DNA of 64,000 bases from Argopecten irradians. Lineage: Eukaryota > Mollusca > Bivalvia > Pectinida > Pectinidae. This document shows positions 50,538 to 63,440 of this stretch, in pieces. Every line of letters starts with the position of its first letter. The first letter of the stretch is position 1. Where the stretch lies: the NCBI RefSeq assembly GCF_041381155.1, contig NC_091134.1, positions 60,295,467-60,359,466 of the forward strand, written 5' to 3'. A program made the position numbers and the translations under genes. The notes beneath the pieces were generated by a model. It was given only the letters and a program-made list of their open reading frames with translations. It was not told the DNA's origin and did no database searches.

Positions 50538-52117
50538 TCCTTTTATGATAAAAACTTGAGCACCTGGTATCGTGATTGACTGGCGTTGTTGGAGCTACCT
50601 TGATTGAAGTTGTGTGGAAAGTTTAAAAAGGATAAAAACGCGGTAACGACGATAGAAATAGCGATGGGTGGTAAATGTTGACAACTAACGAGGTTATTAC
50701 GACTGTTGTTATTTTGTTACTTCAGTCCTGTCTCTGTGTATTGTTGTTTACCATCGTCAGCATATGACACTTAACACAGTAAGTGAGGAAATGGCAATGT
50801 GCACAATCAGGTTTATAAGCATACGGTTGTGACATCTTATACTCAGTTGCATTGAATTATTAAGACCGATGACTCTTAAGATAACCAGAAGAAGGAAACA
50901 TCTATATGATGAAGTCAAAAAAATTTTAAAAATCAAAAAATCAAAAATCAAAATTTGGAAGAAGCATTCAGTAGTTAAAGGCAGCGAGTTGGTGGCGGTG
51001 GCTGTGTTAAGAGTTACATAATAATGCAGTGTATTGGGTCCCAGTCGGTATAATTGTAAAGCATGGATTAGTGACAGTTGGGTTTGATGCAAATTAAGAT
51101 CTACTCCTAAAAACATCAAAGAAGATTTAATTATCAGGGATGAACGGTTTGACGCGGGTTTAAAGCACAACTGTAGCATTGTCGTTTTTAGTCTTTGAAA
51201 CTGTGTGGTCCCAAGACTATTCAAAACAAGGAAATATAAATTCGTTGTAATATTTTTAATTGGCAAATATGATAAGAGTCGGACAAAAAGCATGTTTGTC
51301 TGACAAAGCGTGGTCTACTAGTAGATATATAGTGGCGGATCGTTATCGAAAAGCGGCCAGACACTTACTGGGTATTAAAATACATGTTTGGTGGTCATAA
51401 AGAACTAAGGGAGACAGCTGAGACTTTAAAACTGGTAAGCAATTCTTTTTGTTAAACAAACAGAACAACACCGCTGAACAGAGATAAGCTCCTAACTGAG
51501 GTTCGGAACCATCCCGCTGACCACGAGACGCGTTGAGTAACGTTGCGGAAAAACCGCTGCTACTTCAAAACCTGGGATAAATCAAGACACATTTGTGGTT
51601 AGAAGACATTAGTGAATTCTAAGTTGGATGCTTCTCGTCTGAATTTAATGGAAGACTTTGCGAGTTGCGGTGTGAGAGAAAAAACAACAACAGATTTAGT
51701 GTTAACTCAATGAGAAATATAATTTGCTCGTTTCCAAAGAGTTACGGATGCAAGTAGACTCAGAACCATACAGGAACGTAAGCAACTTTGTTCCAGGTGT
51801 GTTTGCGGCGAGCGAACAAATCGTTCATCTCTTCCCCATCCCATTTAATCCCTCCCTCTTACAACTGTAACTACGCCAGAACTATTACATATCATTACAT
51901 ATATATACACTACAATCAATGTAAAGCTATCTGGTGCAGATGGGGCGGGCGATAGGTCCGAAACCCGAGCCCTGACGGTGTAACTCGGTAAGCGGTGTTT
52001 AGTCTTTTTTCTATCCCCTAGTATAGAGGATGAAAAGTGGCGGCCATTTAATGAACACATAAATAATGCCACATCTGTTTAAAGTTTGATATAGATGGCG
52101 CTACTACTGTAGAGCTC
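50538..52117. other. Non-coding DNA, one long ORF of doubtful meaning
   Basis: The longest non-repetitive ORF of the window, 178 codons on the minus strand (51293-50757), lies here. It is Leu/Ile/Ser-rich, crosses an A/T-rich simple tract at 50925-50960 and has no motif. It is not called as a gene. Confidence 0.4.
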
Positions 52118-52132
52118 AGCGCCCTCTACTGG
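52118..52132 (-). promoter_or_regulatory. CTCF-like binding site
   Basis: The minus strand reads CCAGTAGAGGGCGCT, an exact fit to the core CTCF consensus CCASYAGRKGGC plus the following GCT. The orientation is the same as the site at 40820-40837, 11.3 kb away. Binding is inferred from the motif only. Confidence 0.5.
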
Positions 52133-52976
52133 TAAACACACATCTTTTTCAGCCTTTGATTATACGTAATTGCGTCTATAGCTTCATGGTTAATATCAAG
52201 CCTCCATTATTTATCAATTTTCTCCCCCAAAAACCGTGTCTGCAGATCAAGGGTCATATGCGTGGTATCAAATCACTTTGTGTTGGTGTGCTTATGTATT
52301 GTCCAATAAAAGCGGTTTGGCAGATAATGAGGATTGTGCTCGCTGGAGTTGGCCTCGCCATTACGTTATAAACCATGCCCTTTCTTTGTACTGATCGTAA
52401 TTGCCACGCTTGACTTGCCCCTATCTCTTTATGATATTAAAATGGAAAGTACAATTAAGTTACATTGTCTTATTTACTACTCCCTTTCTACAGTACATTT
52501 CCAGTACCCAGAATTCTCTGGTATTTTGACATTAGACATAGAATAACGAAGGTCACACTAAAATAGACTAGTTTTATTCGTCGCCGGGGATTAGAATTGA
52601 TCACTGTTCATTAAAAACAAGTACTCGCGTAGGTTTGTACGGAAACACAAAAACTATAGGGCTTCAGAGAACCATTAATCAAACGAACTACATTAGTTTT
52701 TGATGGAAAACATCCAAGGATAAAAACATAATGACGGATTGTTACATTAACAAGCTTGTATTAACAAAAAGGTGAGTTACGAACAGCATATCACTACAAA
52801 CGGAACAATCAGAGGACACGTGTAAAAGTTTACAATAAGACATGGCCCGGCAATAGAGAGTTGATGAATCACAATATCCCTCAGCTTACTGATCTCCCCC
52901 CGATAGCGACAACAACAACTAGTCTCTGTGATCTGATCGAAACTTATATAATGTATACACCCGTAGTAACAGAAAT
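52133..52976. other. Non-coding spacer, no gene seen
   Basis: Single-copy sequence with short ORFs (81 codons or fewer) and no domains, ending at the 35-bp array. Confidence 0.45.
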
Positions 52977-53733
52977 CACGGCAACATCTAGAAAAATCAG
53001 CGCCATTGCACCATGGTAACATTTAGAACAATCAGCACCATTGTAACATTTAGAACAATCAACACCATTGCACCATTGTAACATTTAGAACAATCAGCAC
53101 CATTGTAACATTTAGAACAATCAGCACCATTGTAACATTAAGAAAATTCAGCACCATTTCAGCAATATTGCACCATGGCAACATCTAGAAATATCAGCAC
53201 CTTTGCACCATGGTAACATCTTGAATATTCAGCACCATTGCACCATAGCAACATCTAGAAAATTCAGCACCATTGCACTATGACAACATCTAGATATATC
53301 AGCACCATTGCACCATGACAACATCTAGAAATATCAGCACCTGTGTACCATGGTAACATCTTGAATATTCAGCACCATTGCACCATAGCAACATCTAGAA
53401 AATTCAGCACCATTGCACTATGACAACATCTAGATATATCAGCACCATTGCACCATGACAACATCTAGAAATATCAGCACCTGTGTACCATCGCAACATC
53501 TTGAATATTCAGCACCATTGCACCATAGCAACATCTAGAATATTCAGCACCATTGCACTATGACAACATCTAGATATATCAGCACCATTGCACCATGACA
53601 ACATCTAGAAATATCAGCACCTGTGTACCATCGCAACATCTTGAATATTCAGCACCATTGCAGAATGGCAACATCTAGAAAATTCAGCACCATTGCACAA
53701 TGACAACATCTAGAAATATCAGCACCATTGCAT
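52977..53733. repeat. 35-bp minisatellite with a 140-bp higher-order unit
   Basis: The unit has ACCATTGCACCAT(G/A), a four-base variable part, ACATCTAGAAA and TTCAGC or TATCAGC, totalling 35 bases. Four unit types repeat in fixed order, shown by the marker CACCT(G/T)TG at 53198, 53338, 53478 and 53618, exactly 140 bases apart. The left end (52977-53150) has 27-base units that lack an internal eight bases lying between two CCATTG-like words, consistent with slippage. Confidence 0.95.
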
Positions 53734-55026
53734 GGCATGATTTTGATAATAGATTACATTGGATGAATCGTGTGGAGAACATTGCTTTTTAATAAATTTG
53801 AATTATAAGACACAAATAGTATGCTTTTGTTGCAATTGAATTGTCATTAAATCATTTACATTTGCTGAGATTAAAATATAGTACTTTAAATCACTGGGAC
53901 AGTAGCCGTCTCAATCGCCGAAGTTCCTCGTCTACAATTAACACTAGAGGCGACATACAAGGGGCAAAGTGACTGAGTCAGTGTCGGGGTGAATACGACT
54001 GTAATGAGAAGTACATGAAAAGAAGATCCAGTTCTTAGTGTATTTACCTATGAATTAGCAGAATTTTGTCAATGTTTTCCCGTCTTTGTGGCTTGATTGA
54101 CTTTCGGAGAGGTATACAGCTATGATCTCACCTGTTTGCTCTATTTGACATCAAACAGACGCGCTAATATATCCAGACATTATCTGATCACAGTTAAACA
54201 TTCAATCAAAGGAAGAATGTATAATTAAATATTTGATTTGGAAACATGAATACAAACATTCTACCGACCGTGATTGGGCTGACTCACCTCAGCGTTTAAC
54301 AGATAAGATGGCGGCAGGGTGGAGACCACTATCTCTACATCGCGCTAACTTGTAGATACAAATCCTCGTAAACTTTTTAACTCCATAAAATAATACTTTC
54401 TGTGACGATATACACAAAAGCAGATAAAATGTAATTATTATATTATTACTCTGAACAATCAACAAAGGTTCATAAATAAGTTAGTATTACACTTCTATAA
54501 TGATAATAATATATAAAATATACCTTTTGGACATGTCGCTTTCTCAAAAATTCTCATTTCAATTAAACTGATTTAGTAATGGCGATATAATCTTTTGATG
54601 GGTCGAATGTAGAATTTACAATTTCTCAATTACTCAGGGATTAACGTAATATCTTTAATGTCCATAGGGTGTTCAATTATCCATTGACCATTTGCCACAC
54701 TTAGAAGGTCTCGCATATATAGCTTACTTTTGATAGATTATCGGTGGAATGACAATTTTTGCATTTACATCCAGCTCAACATTACACAGCACATCGTGTC
54801 CATTCCTACGCTGAGAGGAAAACATGTACTTAAGTCAAATAGAAAGTGTCCGGTCGTTGTCCGGAGTCATAGAATGACCAGTAGGGCGGACGTTCCGGAA
54901 CATTGGAGATTTCCGAGTGTTGTTTATGTTTATCAATATAAAACCAGTCTCGAGTATAAATTAATTGTAATAAATCTACAAATAAGTACAAATAATCCTT
55001 GTAATTAGTTTTAAGTTGAGTGTCTC
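53734..55026. other. Non-coding DNA with possible promoter elements
   Basis: AAGATGGCGGC, an exact YY1-type word, lies at 54305-54315. GTTCCGGAAC, a perfect palindrome, lies at 54892-54901, and other CCGG words cluster from 54850. These precede the candidate promoter and small ORF at 55027-55270. No other gene seen. Confidence 0.4.
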
Positions 55027-55076
55027 ACTTCCGGTTCGAGATATAATTGTTTTCCGGTTTGTCGGCAGCGCACGCG
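55027..55076 (+). promoter_or_regulatory. Candidate TATA-less promoter: ETS and NRF1-like sites
   Basis: ACTTCCGGTT (55027-55036) is a full ETS/GABP-type site. GCGCACGCG (55068-55076) is an NRF1-like site. A further TTTTCCGGTTT lies between. These two factors together mark many housekeeping promoters in animals. No TATA box is seen. The nearest ATG is at 55079. Confidence 0.4.
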
Positions 55077-55078
55077 AC

Positions 55079-55270
55079 ATGTTTACAGATACTGATTGTC
55101 CGGAATTTGACCGGATTAAGACAGAAATATTTGACATTCCAAAGTCATTTAATCAACATTACTCTACTTTATTTGGTATTTACATTTCGTTTATATGTTA
55201 TGTATTTTTTGTTTGTGAACATAAGATTTTGGATTGGATTACCGAAGCTCTGAATGAAATAAATAAATAA
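55079..55270 (+). CDS. Candidate 63-residue single-pass membrane microprotein
   Basis: An ATG three bases past the NRF1-like site opens 63 codons to TAA (55268-55270). G is at -3. The N-terminus is acidic (MFTDTDCPEFDRIKTEIFD). Residues about 29-47 (STLFGIYISFICYVFFVCE) form a plausible membrane segment. The C-terminal tail is short and charged (HKILDWITEALNEINK). The family is unknown to me. An AATAAA overlaps the stop region (about 55257-55268), so a short intronless transcript is possible. The frame extends upstream of the ATG without a stop to 55016, but only from a TTG. It could also be the first exon of a longer gene or a chance ORF beside a real promoter. Context is what raises it above other small ORFs here. 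Confidence 0.3.
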   Translation: MFTDTDCPEFDRIKTEIFDIPKSFNQHYSTLFGIYISFICYVFFVCEHKILDWITEALNEINK

Positions 55271-57523
55271 TAATTAAATATCCATTCGTTCTGTGATGTC
55301 GTGGCAAGTCTATGCTGATGATATAAACACAATATTTGTCTAAAAAGAATTGGTGACAATTCAGGTTTTAACACTGATACATCGATTTATTATGGGTTTT
55401 TTTCTTTGTTCATTATGCTGTGAACAAACTGTTACTGATTTACTGAGGTTTTTTTTTTCATTTCGTTATTGGTTTTATGTGACAAATCGAATTTTCTTAA
55501 TTTTGAATATGGAGTATATAAATATGTATGATTCACATTTCTAAAGTTACCAATTTTCGACACACAACTCTTAAGTGATTAAATTTTGTCAGTGACGAAC
55601 TTAGCAAAGTTCTCGTATCCTAAATATATTAGCCAATATTACTAGTCAATATACTAAATTTGTCAATGGCGTACCTATCATTTACTAACAAAATGTTTTA
55701 ACAGATTATTGTTGTTTACAAACAATTTTCCTGTATAAACCAGCAATACCGATGAGTCGATATCCGGTAAGATCGAATTTATTTACGTCGAGCATCGCTA
55801 CACACTCATACCAGGATGTCGTCTGCTTCCTGGTTCAATACACAACATGCAGTGTATCAATCACTATAGACAGCACGCAATGCACATGTAAATCAACAAT
55901 AGACATTACGAAGTTTTAAACTGCAACATGCTCCCTTCAAATACTCGGAAACGCCATGTGTCCTAGCTTTTCAATTTATCGATACCTGAAAAAACGAGAA
56001 AATGATGTTAGGTTACACGGAGCGGAACGTTAGTGTATTTTCTTATAGTCGATTTTACTATAAATATAACTAATTACAATTTCCCTGCATTTTTAATGTT
56101 TCGTACTTACATATCCCTAATAAGATTTCCGTACAGAGTGGAGTCCCAGTGTACTTTCCCGATAATTCCATAGTTATATATTCATTATGTATATCCAGGG
56201 ACAAAACGTGCAGCCGAATTAGATACTATTACGTGAAAATGTCTTTGCAATGAGGTGGTGTTGTATTTCCCTGTGGGTCGTTATATATTAAGGAAGAATA
56301 TTGCAGAATACAACTATACATGCATGTATGCAAAAAACATGATCCGCAAAATATCGTCAGTCGTAACTAATCAGAACAAAACAATGTATTGTTGTTTTAT
56401 TTCTTGGGGAAATTTTTTATTATTTATTCAAATAAAAAGGCTTGGAATCTAAGCAGTTATTTCTAGTGTTTTAATGATTTATGACACAACATAATTCATT
56501 AGGGCTATTGATAAGCGTATTTGGGGTTTAGATCAGTATTAGGTCCTGTCGTACGAAGGACGTTCTACAACGAAATGTAATAGAGGATATCAACCTGGAA
56601 TTAATTTACCACAGTTCCTCTTTTCTACGTTTACAATTTGTGGAAATGTAAACTTGATGAACGATGTCAACACTGTTAATCCCAATTCCGTAAAACGAAA
56701 CTCCATGAATATATGTAATTTACGCAGGTTTTTCTTTAACCATGTTTCTTAAATTATTAATCCAGAGTGTTTAGTCTTGATTTCAAACTAGTTGTCACTG
56801 AATGTGTTATCTACATACCTGTTTGATTGTCTGGTCACTAGAGACACTGGCAATGTACTTACAGCTATCCCAATGCCTCAGTGATGTGTTCGTCACTGAT
56901 TTTGTAGGTCATTCTAACGTCATATCAATTATTGTATTTCATATTAATGTGTTCTTCGTCACCGATTTTGTATGTCGCACATCAATATTTAACGCCGTAT
57001 CAATCGGTATGTTTCATAACGTGCCATAAGTTAAAAGACACTACATTAATTATGCACTTTCATGGGTTGATCACGGAACGATCCGGTCTCACCATGACGC
57101 CAGACCCATTCCAATGAGTTAGGCCAACCAGCTGGAAACAAAGTCATAGCTCTGTTCTGAACAATGGACTCCATGACAAGGTCACAAAGTAGGCATCGGT
57201 GGAATATATATATCGGTACATAATTATTGATGTTCTGAATCCAGTGGTACATTTAACCACCTTAATTGACTTGGTCTTTTGATGTTCATTTTTTTTTGTA
57301 ACAACGATTAGTTATGCTTATTGATGAGATTTTATTGATACTAACATAGATGTAGACTTTTCGTTAAAACTCTATTTCCTAATAATAATTTCACTGAATT
57401 TTAGCTGAATTTTCTCTGGCGACCCTTCACTAACCTTTATATGTCATAATGTCCATGTCTGATGTAATGGCCAGAAGAAATTGACGGTAGATTATACCAT
57501 GATGTTCATTTTGCCTCATATAG
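55271..57523. other. AT-rich non-coding DNA, no gene seen
   Basis: Several short ORFs (75 codons or fewer), mostly Phe/Ile/Tyr-rich as expected of AT-rich sequence. No repeat, RNA gene or domain was seen. Confidence 0.45.
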
Positions 57524-60500
57524 GTCATGATAGACCAGACTATATCTATAACTCAGAAAAGTTATAGATACACCCGGACTACATCTATAACTCAGATAGG
57601 GCATGCTTCACCAGACTATATCTATAACTCAGATAGAGCATGATACACACGGACTATATCTATAACTCAGATAGAGCATGATACAACCAGACTACATCTA
57701 TAACTCAGATAGAGCATGATACACCAGACTATATCTATAACTCAGATAGAGCATGATACATCCAGACTATATCTATAACTCAGATAGAGCATGATACACC
57801 CAGACTATATCTATAACTCAGATAGAGCATGATACACTCAGACTATATCTATAACTCAGATAGGGCATGATACACCCAGACTATATCTATAACTCAGATA
57901 GAACATGAGACACCCGGACTATATCTATAACTCAGATAGGGCATGATTCACCAGACTATATCTATAACTCAGATAGAGCATGATACACCCAGACTATATC
58001 TATAACTCAGATAGAACATGATACACCCGGACTACATCTATAACTCAGAAAGGGCATGATTCATCAGACTATATCTATAACTCAGATAGAGCATGATACA
58101 CAAGACTATATCTATAACTCAGATAGAGCATGATACACTCAGACTATATCTATAACTCAGATAGAGCATGATACACCCAGACTATATCTATAACTCAGAT
58201 AGAGCATGATACAACCAGACTATATCTATAACTCAGATAGAGCATGATACACCCAGACTATATCTATAACTCAGATAGAACATGATACACCCGGACTATA
58301 TCTATAACTCAGATAGAGCATGATACACTCAGACTATATCTATAACTCAGATAGAGCATGATACATCCAGACTATATCTATAACTCAGATAGAGCATGAT
58401 ACACCAGACTATATATATAACTCAGATAGAGCATGATACATCCAGACTATATCTATAACTCAGATAGAGCATGATACATCCAGACTATATCTATAACTCA
58501 GATAGGGCATGATACACCAGACTATATCTATAACTCAGATAGAGCATGATACATCCAGACTATATCTATAACTCAGATAGAGCATACTACACCAGAACTA
58601 TATCTATAACTCAGATAGAGCATGATACATCCAGACTATATCTATAACTCAGATAGAGCATGATACACCAGACTATATCTATAACTCAGATAGAGCATGA
58701 TACATCCAGACTATATCTATAACTCAGATAGAGCATACTACACCAGACTATATCTATAACTCAGATAGAGCATGATACATCCAGACTATATCTATAACTC
58801 AGATAGAGCATGATACACCCAGACTATATCTATAACTCAGATAGAACATGATACACCCGGACTATATCTATAACTCAGATGGAGCATGGTACACTCAGAC
58901 TATATCTATAACTCAGATAGGGCATGGTACATCCAGACTATATCTATAACTCAGATGGAGCATGATACACTCAGACTATATCTATAACTCAGATAGGGCA
59001 TGGTACACCCAGACTATATCTATAACTCAGATAGAGCATAATACACCCGGACTATATCTATAACTCAGATGGAGCATGATACACTCAGACTATATCTATA
59101 ACTCAGATAGGGCATGGTACATCCAGACTATATCTATAACTCAGATGGAGCATGATACACTCAGACTATATCTATAACTCAGATAGGGCATGGTACACCC
59201 AGACTATATCTATAACTCAGATAGAGCATAATACACCCGGACTATATCTATAACTCAGATGGAGCATGATACACTCAGACTATATCTATAACTCAGATAG
59301 GGCATGGTACATCCAGACTATATCTATAACTCAGATAGAGCATGATACATCCAGACTATATCTATAACTCAGATAGAGCATGATACATCCAGACTATATC
59401 TATAACTCAGATAGGGCATGGTACATCCAGACTATATCTGTAACTCAGATAGAGCATGATACACCAGACTATATCTATAAATCAGATAGAGCATGATACA
59501 CCCGGACTATATCTATAACTCAGATAGAGCATGATACAACCAGACTACATCTATAACTCAGATAGAGCATGATACACCAGACTATATCTATAACTCAGAT
59601 AGAGCATGATACATCCAGACTATATCTATAACTCAGATAGAGCATGATACACCCAGACTATATCTATAACTCAGATAGAGCATGATACACTCAGACTATA
59701 TCTATAACTCAGATAGGGCATGATACACCCAGACTATATCTATAACTCAGATAGAACATGAGACACCCAGACTATATCTATAACTCAGATAGGGCATGAT
59801 TCACCAGACTATATCTATAACTCAGATAGAGCATGATACACCCAGACTATATCTATAACTCAGATAGAACATGATACACCCGGACTACATCTATAACTCA
59901 GAAAGGGCATGATTCACAGACTATATCTATAACTCAGATAGAACATGATACACCAGACTATATCTATAACTCAGATAGAGCATGATACACCAGACTATAT
60001 CTATAACTCAGATAGAGCATGATACACCCAGACTATATCTATATAACTCAGATAGAGCATGATACACCAGACTATATCTATAACTCAGATAGAGCATGAT
60101 ACACCCAGACTATATCTATAACTCAGATAGAGCATGATACACCCGGACTATATCTATAACTCAGATAGAGCATGATACACCCAGACTATATCTATAACTC
60201 AGATAGAGCATGATACAACCAGACTATATCTATAACTCAGATAGAGCATGATACAACCAGACTACATCTATAACTCAGATAGAGCATGATACATCCAGAC
60301 TATATCTATAACTCAGATAGAGCATGATACACCCAGACTATATCTATAACTCAGATAGAGCATGATACAACCAGACTATATCTATAACTCAGATAGAGCA
60401 TGATACACCAGACTATATCTATAACTCAGATAGAGCATGATACACCAGACTATATCTATAACTCAGATAGAGCATGATACACCCAGACTATATCTATAAC

Positions 60501-62935
60501 TCAGATAGAGCATGATACACCAGACTATATCTATAACTCAGATAGAGCATGATACACCAGACTATATCTATAACTCAGATAGAGCATGATACACCAGACT
60601 ATATCTATAACTCAGATAAGATGAACACCAACTATATCTATAATCAATAGCATAACACCAGACTATATCTATAACTCAGATAGACTCATGATACACCAGA
60701 CTATATCTATAACTCAGATAGAGCATGATACATCCAGACTATATCTATAACTCAGATAGAGCATGATACACCAGACTATATCTATAACTCAGATAGAGCA
60801 TGATACATCCAGACTATATCTATAACTCAGATAGAGCATGATACACCAGACTATATCTATAACTCAGATAGAGCATGATACACCCGGACTATATCTATAA
60901 CTCAGATAGAGCATGATACACCAGACTATATCTATAACTCAGATAGAGCATGATACATCCAGACTATATCTATAAATCAGATAGAGCATGATACACCCAG
61001 ACTATATCTATAACTCAGATAGAGCATAATACACCAGACTATATCTATAACTCAGATAGAGCATGATACATCCAGACTATATCTATAACTCAGATAGAGC
61101 ATAATACACCCGGACTATATCTATAACTCAGATGGAGCATGATACACTCAGACTATATCTATAACTCAGATAGGGCATGATACATCCAGACTATATCTAT
61201 AACTCAGATAGAGCATGATACACCAGACTATATCTATAACTCAGATAGAGCATGATACATCCAGACTATATCTATAACTCAGATAGAGCATGATACATCC
61301 AGACTATATCTATAACTCAGATAGAGCATGATACACTCAGACTATATCTATAACTCAGATAGGGCATGGTACATCCAGACTATATCTATAACTCAGATGG
61401 AGCATGATACACTCAGACTATATCTATAACTCAGATAGGGCATGTACATCCAGACTATATCTATAACTCAGATAGAGCATGATACACCCAGACTATATCT
61501 ATAACTCAGATAGAGCATGATACACCAGACTATATCTATAACTCAGATGGAGCATGATACATCCAGACTATATCTATAACTCAGATAGGGCATGATACAC
61601 CCAGACTATATCTATAACTCAGATAGAGCATGATACATCCAGACTATATCGATAACTCAGATAGAGCATGGTACACCCAGACTATATCTATAACTCAGAT
61701 AGAACATGATACACCCGGACTACATCTATAACTCAAATAGACACTGATACACCCGAACTATATCTATAACTCAGATAGAGCATGATACACCCGGACTATA
61801 TCTATAACTCAGATAGAGCATGATACACTCAGACTATATCTATAACTCAGATAGAGCATGATACATCCAGACTATATCTATAACTCAGATAGAGCATGAT
61901 ACATCCAGACTATATCTATAACTCAGATAGAGCATGATACACCCAGACTATATCTATAACTCAGATAGAGCATGATACACCCGGACTATATCTATAACTC
62001 AGATAGAGCATGATACACTCCAGACTATATCTATAACTCAGATAGGGCATGATACACCAGACTATATCTATAACTCAGATAGAGCATGATACACCAGACT
62101 AATCTATAACTCAGATAGAGCATGATACACCAGACTATATCTATAACTCAGATAGAGCATGATACACCCAGACTATATCTATAACTCAGATAGAGCATGA
62201 TACATCCAGACTATATCTATAACTCAGATAGAGCATGATACACCCAGACTATATCTATAACTCAGATAGAGCATGATACATCCAGACTATATCTATAACT
62301 CAGATAGAGCATGATACACCCAGACTATATCTATAACTCAGATAGAGCATGATACATCCAGACTATATCTATAACTCAGATAGAACATGATACACCCGGA
62401 CTATATCTATAACTCAGATAGAGCATGATACACTCAGACTATATCTATAACTCAGATAGAGCATGATACATCCAGACTATATCTATAACTCAGATAGAGC
62501 ATGATACACCAGACTATATCTATAACTCAGATAGAGCATGATACATCCAGACTATATCTATAACTCAGATAGAGCATGATACACTCAGACTATATCTATA
62601 ACTCAGATAGGGCATGATACATCCAGACTATATCTATAACTCAGATATGGCATGGTACATCCAGACTATATCTATAACTCAGATAGAGCATGATACATCT
62701 AGACTATATCTATAACTCAGATAGGACATGGTACACAAGACTATATCTTTAACTCAGATAGAGCATGATACACTCAGACTATATCTATAACTCAGATAGG
62801 GCTTGATACACCCGAACTACATCTATAACTCAGATAGAGCATAATACACCAGACTATATCTATAACTCAGATAGGGCATGATACACCCACACTATATCTA
62901 TAATTCAGATAGAGCACGAAACAGCCGGACTATAT
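57524..62935. repeat. 37/38-bp satellite array, about 144 copies, with a 1853-bp duplication
   Basis: The unit has AGACTATATCTATAACTCAG followed by ATAGAGCATGATACA and a CC, CCC, TCC or CTC end. Length is 36-38 depending on that end. Variant markers repeat at a distance of exactly 1853: CAACCAGACTACATC at 57684 and 59537, GAGACACCC at 57907 and 59760, GAAAGGGCATGATTCA at 58048 and 59901. Local order is also seen at 58860-59300 (a GGAGCATGA-type unit alternating with a GGGCATGG-type unit; one marker, ATAGAGCATAATACACCC, recurs after 190 bases). A few copies are damaged at 60610-60660. It has no coding potential. Confidence 0.98.
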
Positions 62936-63290
62936 CACGAAACGCCCAGGGTATATCACGATACTCTCAGATTATATCACGATACACGCAGACTACAACA
63001 CGATACACCCAGACTTTATCACGATATACCCAGACTATATAACGATACACTCAGACTATATCACGATACATGCAGACTACAACACGATACACCCAGACTA
63101 TATCACGATACACCCAGACTATATCACGATACGTCCAGGCTATATCACGATACATCCAGACTATATCACGATACACGCAGACTACATCACGATTCACCCA
63201 GACTATATCACGATACACGCAGACTACATCACGAAACATCCAGACTATATCACGATACACGCAGACTATACATCACGATACCACGAGACG
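62936..63290. repeat. 21-bp derivative of the 38-bp satellite
   Basis: The unit is AGACTATATCACGATACACCC, close to 21 bases. It equals the 38-base unit with its central 17 bases (TATAACTCAGATAGAGC) removed and CATGATAC changed to CACGATAC. The last 38-base copy (about 62910-62930) already has the CACGA variant. ORFs on both strands (63051-63260 and 63070-63387) come from the 21-base period. Confidence 0.93.
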
Positions 63291-63440
63291 AAATCCCAAA
63301 AACGCGATAGACGAGATTCCGACACCGCGAGGCGATATCACTGGGCGAGATCCCGATCACGCAAGAAGAAATATCCCGATACTGTAAGACAAGATTGCAA
63401 TAAAAAGATTGATATTGTGATACTACGAGACGAATTCCTA
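63291..63440. repeat. Decaying edge of the 21-bp array
   Basis: Degenerate units of about 17-25 bases, of the type GACGAGATTCCGACACC and GGCGAGATCCCGATCACG, follow the ordered 21-base copies and fade into single-copy sequence. The link to the array is by resemblance and position. Confidence 0.5.

Noticed and set aside
50757..51293. 178-codon minus-strand ORF, longest outside the arrays
   Set aside because: It starts with ATG but is Leu/Ile/Ser-rich, includes a simple A/T tract and shows no motif; my rough estimate is that a frame of this length is only mildly unlikely by chance.
54878..54891. CCAGTAGGGCGGAC as a CTCF site
   Set aside because: Two core mismatches in the GGC part.
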